Notes: a model not told the origin generated them from the sequence alone. Positions 45,109 to 54,728 are shown, counted from the first letter of the stretch. The stretch: DNA of 64,000 nucleotides from Clostridium sp. LS (GCF_002760435.1 NZ_AUUU01000009.1:62001-126000), one strand, 5' to 3'. Program-made: numbers and translations.

Positions 45109-45209
45109 TTTTGATTTTTTGGTAACCAACTAAGAATGCATTAAAGTGCAGATTATGAAACATAAAATAAAATTTTAATAAAAATTAATCAAGATAGGAA
45201 GAAGATAAT

Positions 45210-46673
45210 ATGGCGGTTAATTTGGAAACTTCAGAATCACAAAGTAGAGAAAGTCGATTGGGATCTATTACAGGTTATAATGGAAAAATTAATGATCTAA
45301 TATCTAAAGGATGTGAAGGATGCTTAAAAAATAAAAAACGTTGTTTCTCAACAGTAAGCAGTTGCAGCCATACCCATGCATTAAATCAATTAGGAGGAAT
45401 TGCTGGAGCTGTGGTAGTAGATCATGCTCCGGCAGGATGCTCGGCTGGAATGATTAATTTTAGTGTATCAAGAGAAAAAGCTAAAAAAGATCTAAATGGA
45501 AAAAACCTCACAGTTGTTTCAACTAATTTAAAAGAATCGGATACAATATTTGGGGCTCTAGATAAACTGAGAAATACTATTCGTTCAGCATATAAAAGGC
45601 ATCATCCAGAGGAAATTTTTGTAGTAACTAGTTGTACTTCAGCAATTATAGGAGAAGATGTTTACAGCGTAGTACAGGAGATGAAAAACGAACTTGATAT
45701 TCCAGTAGGATTTGCAGCAGCGGAGGGAATAAAGTCTAAAATTTGGGCATCAGGATTTGATGCGTATTGTCATGCAGTTGCTAGAACATTATTAGTTGAA
45801 CCAGAAGAAAAAGCTAATACCATAAATTATATAGGGTTCATGCAAATAGGGAAAGAAGAGATTAATCCCTTTTTTGAACGCTTAGGGTTAGAAGTAGTTT
45901 ATTTAACAGGTGCATCTACCATTGAGGATTTTAAAAAAGCTTCAAAATCCATTGCAACTTGGGGACAATGTGGCTCTCAATCAAGTTATCTTGCAGGTGC
46001 GCTAGAACAGAGATTCGGAGTAAAGTATTTTCAATCACATCTTCCTTATGGAGGAATTGGATTTGAACGATTTTATAGAGATTTAGCTAAATACATTGGA
46101 AAAGAAGAGATTGCAGAAGAGGTAATCGCAGAAGAACGTGAAAAGTATAGAGAAAGATTGGAAGCTATACGTAATCAATTAAAAGGTAAAAAAGCATTTA
46201 TAGCTCTTGGTGCAAGTTTTTCATATGAATATGTGAGAATACTACAAGAGCTTGGTGTAGAAATATTACATGCAGTTGCATATCATTATGATCCTAAGTT
46301 AGATAATGAGACAGATGAGGATATTGCAGCTGTAGCTGATACTAAAGAATTTGGATGGGATGATATACCAACAAGTATAAATGATGCTCAAGAAATGGAA
46401 ACCTACCTAATATTAAAACAACTTAAGCCGGATTTTATAGTTTCAAGAGCACATGGTGCCAGTCCATGGGCAGTGAGGACAGGCGTGCCGGCGCTTGAAG
46501 TAAGTATAGGAATACCAGCAATGGGGTATAGAGGATTAGTTATTTTTGGTGAAAGAATTGTAAATGAATTAAAAAATACTAATTTTGTACGAAAACTTGG
46601 TGCTAAATATAAATCACCTTTTACAGAAAAATACGAAAAACTTAAGCCATTTTCATTTTATGAGGAGGTATAG
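45210..46673 (+). CDS. nitrogenase component-1-like protein, D-type subunit 1
   Basis: A 487-residue NifD-like protein. Cys52, Cys77 (HAPAGCSAG) and Cys142 (TSCTSAIIGED) have the spacing of the NifD P-cluster ligands. Cys254 (WGQCGSQSSYLAGALEQRFGV) aligns with the FeMo-cofactor ligand Cys275. The segment equivalent to NifD PYHGFDGF reads PAMGYRGL, so the cofactor His442 is Met here. An extra CEGC-x6-C motif precedes Cys52. The product is probably an iron-sulfur reductase subunit acting on a small substrate; the sulfur-gene context argues against N2. It starts 3 bp before its K-type partner gene. Confidence 0.85.
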   Translation: MAVNLETSESQSRESRLGSITGYNGKINDLISKGCEGCLKNKKRCFSTVSSCSHTHALNQLGGIAGAVVVDHAPAGCSAGMINFSVSREKAKKDLNGKNLTVVSTNLKESDTIFGALDKLRNTIRSAYKRHHPEEIFVVTSCTSAIIGEDVYSVVQEMKNELDIPVGFAAAEGIKSKIWASGFDAYCHAVARTLLVEPEEKANTINYIGFMQIGKEEINPFFERLGLEVVYLTGASTIEDFKKASKSIATWGQCGSQSSYLAGALEQRFGVKYFQSHLPYGGIGFERFYRDLAKYIGKEEIAEEVIAEEREKYRERLEAIRNQLKGKKAFIALGASFSYEYVRILQELGVEILHAVAYHYDPKLDNETDEDIAAVADTKEFGWDDIPTSINDAQEMETYLILKQLKPDFIVSRAHGASPWAVRTGVPALEVSIGIPAMGYRGLVIFGERIVNELKNTNFVRKLGAKYKSPFTEKYEKLKPFSFYEEV

Positions 46674-46676
46674 ATT

Positions 46677-48002
46677 ATGAGTGATTGTTCAGAACAGCAA
46701 AGAGTGGCTTGCGCATTAGGTGGAATATATACTGCATTAGCAATAAACAAGGTATTGCCAGTGCTTCATTGTGGTCCTGGGTGCCAACAGCAGGCAGGAG
46801 CAGTACTCGGAAGGACTAATGGAGGGCAAAATACTTACCCATTTCAAGAAACAATCCTTCCATGCACAGATTTTTGTGAATCAGAGGTTATTTTCGGAGG
46901 AAGTAAAAAATTAAGAAAATTAATAGAAAAATCAATTGATTATATAAATTCAGAAATGCTTATTGTAGTTGATGGGTGTACGTCAGAAATAGTTGGGGAT
47001 GATATCGAAGAAGTTGCAAAGAGTTTCTATGAGCAGGATATGCCAATACTTTATGCAAAACTTCCAGGATTTAAAGGAAATAACCTGTACGGTCATAGTC
47101 AGATATTGAATGCAATAATAACACAATATTTAAAACCAGCTAGTAAAATTAATTCTAAACAGGTAAATGTATGGGGAATCGTACCATATTATGATCCAAT
47201 GTGGCAGGGGACCTTAGAGGAAATCGAAAAATTATTAAAAATTATAGGGTTAGAACCCAATATAATTTATGGAAGGAATAAGGGCTTGAAAGAAGTTAAT
47301 CGGATTCCAGAAGCTGAATTTAATTTATTATTATCTCCTTGGGTGGATTTAGATATTGTACAAGAATTAGAAAAGAGATTTAACACGCCATTTTTACATT
47401 ACCCTAATGTTCCAATTGGGCCAAGCGAGATTAGTAAATTTATACGAACTGTTGCAGATTATGCGAATCTAAGTAGAGATGTAGTAGAAAAATACATTAA
47501 AGAAGAAGAAGACAGATATTACTATTATATTTCACGACATATAGCTTGGATATATGGATGTAAGTTTTTACCGAAGGAATTTTTTGTTATATCAAGCGCA
47601 TCAGCTGCACTGGCTATTACTAAATATTTTGTTAATGATTTGGGATTAATACCAAAAAAGATTTATATAGTAGATGATGTGCCAAAAGAACATCAAGAGT
47701 TAGTAAGAAATTTTTTTGATGAATTGGAACTGGAAAAAAGAGATTTTGATATAACCTTTACTGATGATGGTGGACTTGCTGCTGATGAAATAGAAAATGG
47801 AAAAGAGGTATATCGTGCCGTTGTTTTTGGATCTGAATGGGATATTGCATTTGCAAAGAGAAATAAATTTGCATTTTTGCCCATTTCTGCGCCATATGGA
47901 GATGTATTAATAGGAACAAAAAACTATTTTGGTTATGAAGGAGCACTTAAATTGTTTGCAGATTATTATACGGAACTCTCCAATTGTGGCTTTCGTGTAT
48001 AA
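46677..48002 (+). CDS. nitrogenase component-1-like protein, K-type subunit 1
   Basis: A 441-residue NifK-like protein without the long NifK N-terminal extension. Cys12 (ACALGG), Cys36 (CGPGCQQQAG) and Cys101 (DGCTSEIVGDD) correspond to the three P-cluster ligands of NifK (Cys70, 95 and 153). ESEVIFGGSKKLRKLI is the family helix. It would form the alpha2beta2-type partner of the preceding protein. It is shorter than NifK (about 520), as in other non-N2-fixing homologues. Confidence 0.85.
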   Translation: MSDCSEQQRVACALGGIYTALAINKVLPVLHCGPGCQQQAGAVLGRTNGGQNTYPFQETILPCTDFCESEVIFGGSKKLRKLIEKSIDYINSEMLIVVDGCTSEIVGDDIEEVAKSFYEQDMPILYAKLPGFKGNNLYGHSQILNAIITQYLKPASKINSKQVNVWGIVPYYDPMWQGTLEEIEKLLKIIGLEPNIIYGRNKGLKEVNRIPEAEFNLLLSPWVDLDIVQELEKRFNTPFLHYPNVPIGPSEISKFIRTVADYANLSRDVVEKYIKEEEDRYYYYISRHIAWIYGCKFLPKEFFVISSASAALAITKYFVNDLGLIPKKIYIVDDVPKEHQELVRNFFDELELEKRDFDITFTDDGGLAADEIENGKEVYRAVVFGSEWDIAFAKRNKFAFLPISAPYGDVLIGTKNYFGYEGALKLFADYYTELSNCGFRV

Positions 48003-48065
48003 CTAAACTACAGATGAAGTTTAAAACAAAATAATGACAAAGGAATATGAAAAATGGAGGTGCAT

Positions 48066-49265
48066 ATGTGTATGAAATATAATTTTGATGAGATTATTGA
48101 TCGGAAAAACACCAAATCGATTAAATACGATTTCCCTAATCGTTTTGGAAAATTAGATCATAATAACATGATTCCTCTGTGGATTGCTGACATGGATTTT
48201 CGCTCTCCTCCTTGTGTTCAAGAAGCAATTATAAAAAGAGTAAACCACGGTATTTTTGGTTATTCCTATACGGGTGACGATTACTTTAGAGCAGTAAGTA
48301 ATTGGATGGATAATCAGCATGGCTGGAAAGTAGAACCTGAATGGCTTGTGATAATGCAGGGAGTTCTCAGCGCGATTTCTATCACATTAACTGCGCTTAC
48401 AAATAAAGATGATGCTATACTGATTCAATACCCGTCTTATAATATGTTTAAAAAAGTAATTGAAGAGACAAATAGAAACGTAATTAAAAATATTTTAGTT
48501 TTAGAGGACGGCAAATATAGGATTGATTTTGATGATTTTGAAGATCAGATTGTGCGGAATAATGTAAAGCTGTTTATTCTTTGCAATCCATATAATCCAG
48601 TAGGAAGGGTTTGGACTGAAGAGGAGTTAATAAGAATTGGGGATATTTGCTTAAAACATGGTGTATTTGTAATCTCAGATGAAATTCATCAAGACTTTGT
48701 TTATGCGCCTCACAAGCATCTTGTTTTCGCAAATCTGAAACCTGAATTTAAGAATATTACGGTTACTTGTACAGCGCCAACAAAAACCTTTAATATTGCG
48801 GGGTTACCGATTTCAAATATATTTATTACAAACATAAAACTGCGCGATAAAGTTAAAGAGGCGATTTCTAAGTGTGGGCATCATGGTGTGGGGATTATTG
48901 AAGTACTTGCCTGTCAGGCAGCGTATTTAAGTGGTGAAGAATGGCTTCATGCTTTGCTGAAATATCTTTCTGAAAACATTGAGTATTCTATAAACTTCTT
49001 TCGTGAAAGGCTGCCAGAAATAGAGGTTATTAAGCCAGAGGGTACTTATCTTTTATGGTTGGATTGTCGTAAGTTAGGATTTAGTGGGAAAGAATTAGAA
49101 GAATATCTTGCCAATGAGGCACATGTATTATTAAATGGAGCATCTAGTGCCGAAGGTTTCCTCAGAATAAATATTGCCTGTCCACGTGCAACACTTGAAA
49201 AAGCGTTCTCGCAGATTGAACAGGCAATCAGAAAATTAAGGCATGAAGATGAAATAAAAATATAA
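48066..49265 (+). CDS. patB: MalY/PatB-family PLP-dependent C-S lyase
   Basis: A 399-residue fold-type I PLP enzyme. PLWIADMDFRSPP near the N-terminus and FGYSYTGDDYF are signatures of the MalY/PatB cystathionine beta-lyase group. The PLP Lys is in TAPTKTFNIAGLP, and NPYNPVGRVW and ISDEIHQDFV are also visible. It cleaves C-S bonds of cystathionine-like compounds, releasing a thiol. It sits between two nitrogenase-like pairs and before cysK, linking the cluster to organic sulfur. ATG 48066 behind GGAGG is preferred over 48054. Confidence 0.88.
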   Translation: MCMKYNFDEIIDRKNTKSIKYDFPNRFGKLDHNNMIPLWIADMDFRSPPCVQEAIIKRVNHGIFGYSYTGDDYFRAVSNWMDNQHGWKVEPEWLVIMQGVLSAISITLTALTNKDDAILIQYPSYNMFKKVIEETNRNVIKNILVLEDGKYRIDFDDFEDQIVRNNVKLFILCNPYNPVGRVWTEEELIRIGDICLKHGVFVISDEIHQDFVYAPHKHLVFANLKPEFKNITVTCTAPTKTFNIAGLPISNIFITNIKLRDKVKEAISKCGHHGVGIIEVLACQAAYLSGEEWLHALLKYLSENIEYSINFFRERLPEIEVIKPEGTYLLWLDCRKLGFSGKELEEYLANEAHVLLNGASSAEGFLRINIACPRATLEKAFSQIEQAIRKLRHEDEIKI

Positions 49266-49333
49266 AAAGTAGATAAATAGTAAATAAAGGACTTATACAT
49301 TTAAATAATAATTTATAGAAGTGAGGAATCTAA

Positions 49334-50272
49334 ATGATTAAAGCAGCTCAAAGTCTTACAGAATTAATAGGCAAAACGCCACTTTTGAAACCCAATAAGT
49401 TTATTAATGCAGAAGAAATTCTTGCAGATATTTATTTTAAATTAGAATATTTTAATCCAGCAGGGAGTGTAAAAGACAGAATTGCATATGCTATGATTTT
49501 GAATGCCGAAGAAAAAGGAAATTTAAAGCCAGGCACAACTATTATTGAACCTAGTAGTGGAAATACTGGTGTTGGTATTGCATTTGTTGCTGCAACACGA
49601 GGATATAAAGTAATAATTGTAATGCCAGATACAATGAGCTTAGAAAGACGTACCCTTGTATCTGCTCTTGGAGCACAGATAATTTTGACGCCTGGAGCAG
49701 ATGGGATGAAAGGCTCTATTCGTAAGGCTGAAGAACTACATGCGCTTATTCCCAATAGTGTTATATTGCAGCAGTTTGAAAATGAAGCAAATCCAGCAAT
49801 ACATAAAGAAACAACGGCTAATGAAATTTGGGAAGACACAAATGGAAATGTAGATATTTTTATTGCAGGAGTTGGAACTGGTGGCACAGTGACAGGAGTT
49901 GGTTCTGCCTTAAAAGAAAAGAAACCCGGTATTCAGATCATTGCAGTGGAACCCTATGATTCGCCAGTGCTATCAGGAGGTATTGCAGGAAGTCATAAAA
50001 TACAGGGTATAGGAGCAGGATTTATACCAAAAGTTTATAATGATGAAATAGTTGATGAGATTTATAAAGTACGTAACGATGAAGCTATTGATACCTCCCG
50101 AGAACTTGGACGAAATGAAGGTCTATTAGTGGGCATTTCATCAGGTGCGGCAGCTTTTGCAGCCAGACAAGTAGCAAAGCGCTCAGAAAATAAAGGGAAA
50201 ATAATTGTAACATTGCTACCAGATACAGGTGAACGTTATTTGTCTACTAATTTGTATCAATATAATAAATAG
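49334..50272 (+). CDS. cysK: cysteine synthase (O-acetylserine sulfhydrylase)
   Basis: A 312-residue beta-family PLP enzyme. The PLP Lys is in NPAGSVKDRIA (about residue 45), the substrate loop is EPSSGNTGVGIAF, and the phosphate-binding GVGTGGTVTGVG is at about 176-187. It makes cysteine from O-acetylserine and sulfide, and some members use thiols. It lies within the nitrogenase-like cluster, so sulfide or thiol generated there could be captured directly. The next gene begins 25 bp after its stop. Confidence 0.92.
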   Translation: MIKAAQSLTELIGKTPLLKPNKFINAEEILADIYFKLEYFNPAGSVKDRIAYAMILNAEEKGNLKPGTTIIEPSSGNTGVGIAFVAATRGYKVIIVMPDTMSLERRTLVSALGAQIILTPGADGMKGSIRKAEELHALIPNSVILQQFENEANPAIHKETTANEIWEDTNGNVDIFIAGVGTGGTVTGVGSALKEKKPGIQIIAVEPYDSPVLSGGIAGSHKIQGIGAGFIPKVYNDEIVDEIYKVRNDEAIDTSRELGRNEGLLVGISSGAAAFAARQVAKRSENKGKIIVTLLPDTGERYLSTNLYQYNK

Positions 50273-50297
50273 AGATAAATGCAGAGGGGGAAGAAAA

Positions 50298-51632
50298 ATG
50301 TCATTTTATATTGAAAAGCCAAGGACAACCTGTGCTCTTGGAGGAGCTTTGGCAGCAATTAGTGCTTTATCAGAGGTTGTACCAATCGCACATACTGCTG
50401 CTGGTTGTCCAGGAAATTTAAGTGGCGCCACAGGATTTTCAGCTGGGAATTGTGGCTCAAGTTATTGTAGTGGTGCAAGTGTGCCAGTTAGCAATATCGG
50501 TGAAAATGAAGTGGTTTTTGGTGGAGAAAAACGTTTGAAGGAAGAAATCGAATCAGCGTTTGAACTAATTGAAGCAAAGCTTTTTGTTGTTGCAACTGGT
50601 TGTATGACTGAAATAATCGGAGATGATATTCAAAGAGTTATTGTTGAATTTCAAGATGAGAATAAGCCGATTATTCATATTAATACAGCAAGTTTTGAAG
50701 GAGATGCTTATGAAGGATATGAAATTTTATTAGATGGGATTTTCAATCAATATATTCCTATAAAAAAGGAGAAAGATAATAAAGTTGTAAATGTTTTTGG
50801 AGTTGTACCACTTTTTGATCCATTTTTTCGAGGGGAGTTAGAAGAAATAAAAAGATTATTGGAATCAATAGGTTTAAAGGTAAACACATTTTTTACTCCA
50901 GATCAAAGTTTTGAAAATATAATATCGGCTTCAGAAGCTGGATTAAACATAATTCTTTCTAAAGTACATGGAATAAAATTTGCAGAGAAATTTAAGGAAA
51001 AGCATGGAACACCCTATTATGTAACTGAGCTTCCGATTGGAGCTGAAGCCACAGATGAGTTTTTACGATTAATTGCAAAGGAATTAAGTTTAAATAAAGA
51101 AATAGTTGAACAGGTTATTGAACACGAAAATCTTATTTACTATAGATATTTGGAACGTTTAGCAGATACTATTGCGGATGGAGAATTTAAATTTTATGCA
51201 TCAGTTGTTTCAAATGCAAATTGTGCAATTCCATATGCGGCTTTCCTCCAAAAAGAACTTGGTTGGATTATTTGCGAGACTATTATTACAGATATTTTAG
51301 ATAAAAATGGTAAAGAAGAATTAGGAGTTAGCTTTAAAAACAAAGATATATTAGGAAAATTGATTTTTGAGACAGATGCAGGCGGTATAGTAAAAATAAT
51401 AACTAGGAATCATCCACAACATCAAGGTGAATTTTTCTTTGATTCGTATACGCCATTATATATATTAGGAAGTACCCTGGAAAAAGAATTTGCAGATAAG
51501 AAAAAAGCAAATAAGTTAAGTGTAAGCTATCCAGTCTATGACAGAGTTATAATCGACAAGGGATATGCAGGGTATCGTGGAGGATTGCATTTATTTGAGG
51601 ATATAATAGGTTCGCTGGTAGCAGGAAGATAG
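50298..51632 (+). CDS. nitrogenase component-1-like protein, K-type subunit 2
   Basis: A 444-residue NifK-like protein with Cys12 (TTCALGG), Cys37 (TAAGCPGN) and Cys102 (ATGCMTEIIGDD) as the P-cluster-type ligands. ENEVVFGGEKRLKEEI matches the family helix. It resembles the K-type protein at 46677 but precedes its D-type partner gene, reversing the order of the first pair. The frame is open from 50229, inside cysK, but the ATG at 50298 behind GAGGGGG is the clear start. Confidence 0.85.
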   Translation: MSFYIEKPRTTCALGGALAAISALSEVVPIAHTAAGCPGNLSGATGFSAGNCGSSYCSGASVPVSNIGENEVVFGGEKRLKEEIESAFELIEAKLFVVATGCMTEIIGDDIQRVIVEFQDENKPIIHINTASFEGDAYEGYEILLDGIFNQYIPIKKEKDNKVVNVFGVVPLFDPFFRGELEEIKRLLESIGLKVNTFFTPDQSFENIISASEAGLNIILSKVHGIKFAEKFKEKHGTPYYVTELPIGAEATDEFLRLIAKELSLNKEIVEQVIEHENLIYYRYLERLADTIADGEFKFYASVVSNANCAIPYAAFLQKELGWIICETIITDILDKNGKEELGVSFKNKDILGKLIFETDAGGIVKIITRNHPQHQGEFFFDSYTPLYILGSTLEKEFADKKKANKLSVSYPVYDRVIIDKGYAGYRGGLHLFEDIIGSLVAGR

Positions 51633-51648
51633 GAGGAGAATTATAATT

Positions 51649-53166
51649 ATGGGATATTATGAACAAAATGAGCCACCTGTAAGAGATCAACGTCTTACTA
51701 TTGGAGATAGCTTTAATGGTTATGGGTGTGATTTATCAGAATGTGCAGGAAATGGATGTATTTCTAAAAAGAATAGAAGCTTTTGGCAGGCAAATGCTTG
51801 TCAAATGGCATTATCGCTTATGATGGCCGCCACTATAGAAAATGCTGTAATTATTCTACATGGACCAATTGGGTGCGGGGTACAGCTGCCTAATATATCA
51901 TCAGCAATAAAAGCAGGGCGTGCAAAACGTGGAAAAAATCCAAATTCCCTTATATGGTTATCTACTAATATGCAAAAAACGGATGTTATATATGGAGGGG
52001 AAAATAGTTTAAGGGAAACAATAAAATATGCAGACCGTGAATTTAGGCCAGAAATTATTTTTGTAGTTTCTACTTGTGCTCCAAGTATTATTGGAGATGA
52101 TGTTGAGGATATTGTAAACCGAGTAAGGAAAGAGATTGCTTCAGATATTACTGCGATACACTGTCCAGGCTTTAAATCTCGTGTTGTTGCATCTGCATAT
52201 GATTCATTTTATCATTCATTAATTCGTCATATAAGGTTTGAACCAGAGCCATATAAAGATTTTTATCCTGTTGATAAAGATAATCCTAATTATGAAATAG
52301 GCTTTGCGAAGAAAAAGCATCAGAAGAGCAGAACTGTTAATTTATTTAATGCTACCTCAATTAATGCAGATGATGAAAAAGAGATTGTTCGTCTATTAAA
52401 TGCATTAGATTTAAAAGTACAAATCTTTACAGAATATTGTTCAAAGGATGAGTTTCGCTTTGTTTCAGAGGCGGCCTTAAATGTTAGTATGTGTAACGTA
52501 CATGATGACTATATATTAAAATATTTAGAGGAAAAATATAATATTCCGTATATTATACAAGGAATGCCTATAGGAAGAAAATCTACTAGAAAGTGGTTAA
52601 CTTCTATTGCAGCTTTTTTTGGTAAACAAGAAGAGGCTGATCGCTTATGCGATATGGAGGAAACACGATTAAAAGAAGCAATTGAACCATTTCTTCCAAG
52701 ATTGAAAGGGAAAAGAACTCTGCTAGGTGGAGGGGTTGTACGTATTGGAGAGGAAGCCCTTTTACTCAAAGATTTGGGGTTAGAGATACTTGCAATAAGG
52801 GCATATCACTATGATACTGGTGCACAGCCTATATATGATAGAGTAGCAGAAGAGTTAGCAGATACGCCAATTGCTGTAAGTACACAGATCTTTGAACTGG
52901 CGAATCAAGTGAAAAAATATAATCCAGATATCATTATTGATCATGTAGGAAAGCATGGATGGATTGCAAAATTAGGATATCCATCTGTAAACCTATTTTC
53001 TCCAGCAAGACCATTTCTGGGATATACAGGAGAATTTGCATTTGTAAAAAATATAGCCTTTAATCTAGAGAATCCATCTTTTTCGAAACGGTTATCCCAA
53101 AAGGTAAAATTGCCTTATAAGGATTCATGGTATGAAAGGGATGCATTTAGCTATATAAAGGAATAA
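51649..53166 (+). CDS. nitrogenase component-1-like protein, D-type subunit 2
   Basis: A 505-residue NifD-like protein. Cys51, Cys76 (HGPIGCGVQL) and Cys143 (VSTCAPSIIGDD) match the P-cluster ligands closely. Cys282 (NVSMCNVHDDYILKYLEEKYNIPY) aligns with NifD Cys275. The His442 position reads RPFLGYTGEFAF, so it is Leu. Three extra cysteines (27, 32, 37) occur before Cys51, similar in idea to those in the first D subunit. It follows its K-type partner by 16 bp and is followed by a terminator. Confidence 0.85.
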   Translation: MGYYEQNEPPVRDQRLTIGDSFNGYGCDLSECAGNGCISKKNRSFWQANACQMALSLMMAATIENAVIILHGPIGCGVQLPNISSAIKAGRAKRGKNPNSLIWLSTNMQKTDVIYGGENSLRETIKYADREFRPEIIFVVSTCAPSIIGDDVEDIVNRVRKEIASDITAIHCPGFKSRVVASAYDSFYHSLIRHIRFEPEPYKDFYPVDKDNPNYEIGFAKKKHQKSRTVNLFNATSINADDEKEIVRLLNALDLKVQIFTEYCSKDEFRFVSEAALNVSMCNVHDDYILKYLEEKYNIPYIIQGMPIGRKSTRKWLTSIAAFFGKQEEADRLCDMEETRLKEAIEPFLPRLKGKRTLLGGGVVRIGEEALLLKDLGLEILAIRAYHYDTGAQPIYDRVAEELADTPIAVSTQIFELANQVKKYNPDIIIDHVGKHGWIAKLGYPSVNLFSPARPFLGYTGEFAFVKNIAFNLENPSFSKRLSQKVKLPYKDSWYERDAFSYIKE

Positions 53167-53267
53167 ATATAAATAGTTTGTTTTGGAATTAAGCGTAGAA
53201 AGCGTTTTATATTTTAGAATTATTATGATACTGTATATTTCAAGGGACATACTTTAAAGTCATAACT

Positions 53268-53308
53268 AAACCTGCAAAAATCTTAAATTAGGTATTTGCA
53301 GGTTTTAT
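53268..53308 (+). terminator. terminator of the nitrogenase-like operon
   Basis: AAACCTGCAAA pairs with TTTGCAGGTTT (11 bp, perfect), then TATTA. The remaining gap to 53601 shows only AT-rich sequence with no recognised gene. Confidence 0.85.
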
Positions 53309-53600
53309 TAATGAACGAAATGGAATATTCTCATATAATATAGTATTAGGCTAATTCAACATTGTAAAAATTGTGTAGATGAAATAAGAGGTGATTCTGC
53401 AATGCTGAAAACGCGCCGCTTTCTTTATAACTAACTAAAGTATTAAATTCGTTCTTGTATATTACTGGGATTAAAACATATCAAGGATAAAGTAAACAAT
53501 GAATTAACATTTTGTATCAATATTGTATACTAAAACTCTAGAAGTCTATTATAATAGTTATAGTTTAAATTAATATTATGAAAAATCGGAGTTACAATAT

Positions 53601-54728
53601 ATGAATAAGGGAATAAATATTTTAAAAGTTACAAATTATGATGAATTTAAGTGCACAGCAGATAAATGTAAATTCACATGCTGTGAAGGATGGGACATTA
53701 ATATAGATGTTGATACTTACAATAAATGGGAAAAAGAAAATAATAATATTATAAGTAATGTGAAAATTAAAAAAGGCGGAGGAAAAACAGAGTATTTTAT
53801 AAACAAAAACACTCATGAAACTTGCCCGTTTTTAGATAGAAAGGGATTATGTGAGATAGTAAAAAGTCATGGAGAAGAGTATTTATCTTCAACATGCCAT
53901 ATGTTTCCTAGAATAGAAAATGTCTTTGAAGATAAAAAAGAACTTTCGTTGTCATGCGCATGTCCTGAAGTAGTAGAACTAATAAGCAAAATAACTAAAA
54001 ATTTAGAAACTGATTTTAACTTAAAAAATGATTTACTAGAACTTAAGATTAGAGAAGTCTTGATTAATATTATACGACAGGAAAATTTTAAGATAGAAGA
54101 AAAGATGATTATAAGCATTCAAATGTTATTGGCTATTTTAGAAAATGATAACCTTACGGAAGAGTGTTTATTAATAGAACTAGAAAGATATGGGAATAAA
54201 GAATATATACAAGGACTTGTAGATGCATTTGGGGAAATAGAGTTAAACATAAATGATTCAATTGAAGAAATTAACTATTTATTTTTAGATATTGTACAAA
54301 ATTATAAGGAAGTTTCAGGATTAGAAATTCTTTTTGAAGATATTAATAATTTCGCAGAAAATATTAATACTAGGAGTCTTTTACCTAAATGGAAGAAGTA
54401 TAAAGATCTGTTTGAACAATATGATCTGATAATTGAAAATTGCATTGTAGCTAAGATTATAAGCAGTTGCGTCAGTGAGGATATTGAAGAGATGGCTATT
54501 TCTTTTCAAACTATTATAATGGAGTACTTATTAATAAGGTATGCTGTGTTTTTAAAATATTGTATGGACAAAAATAAAGAAATATATATCGAAGATGTAA
54601 AAAATTATATTGTAGCTTTTTCAAGAATTATTGGAAACAATACAGAAGCAGTTAAGGAATTTATTAAGGAGGGGTTTGGTAATTATATTTTGGAAATTGG
54701 ATATTTATGTTTTATAACTTTATTTTAA
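53601..54728 (+). CDS. FliB-like cysteine-rich protein (flagellin lysine-N-methylase family)
   Basis: A 375-residue protein of the FliB/YkgJ-type family. The N-terminal cysteines are in KCTADKCKFTCCEGWDI, ETCPFLDRKGLCEIVKSHG, SSTCHMFPR and LSCACPEV, a metal or Fe-S binding set. FliB methylates flagellin lysines, but no flagellar gene is nearby, so the target may differ. The remaining two thirds is helical and unremarkable. It stands alone. Confidence 0.75.
   Translation: MNKGINILKVTNYDEFKCTADKCKFTCCEGWDINIDVDTYNKWEKENNNIISNVKIKKGGGKTEYFINKNTHETCPFLDRKGLCEIVKSHGEEYLSSTCHMFPRIENVFEDKKELSLSCACPEVVELISKITKNLETDFNLKNDLLELKIREVLINIIRQENFKIEEKMIISIQMLLAILENDNLTEECLLIELERYGNKEYIQGLVDAFGEIELNINDSIEEINYLFLDIVQNYKEVSGLEILFEDINNFAENINTRSLLPKWKKYKDLFEQYDLIIENCIVAKIISSCVSEDIEEMAISFQTIIMEYLLIRYAVFLKYCMDKNKEIYIEDVKNYIVAFSRIIGNNTEAVKEFIKEGFGNYILEIGYLCFITLF

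Noticed and set aside
44960..45209. S-box (SAM) riboswitch or cysteine T-box before the nitrogenase-like operon
   Set aside because: The conserved S-box and T-box sequences are not recognisable; only a terminator hairpin is clear.
45210..53166. Annotation of the four component-1-like genes as nifD, nifK, nifE and nifN of a true nitrogenase
   Set aside because: No nifH or nifB is nearby, the cofactor His is missing in both D-type proteins, the K-type proteins are short, and the operon contains sulfur-metabolism enzymes.
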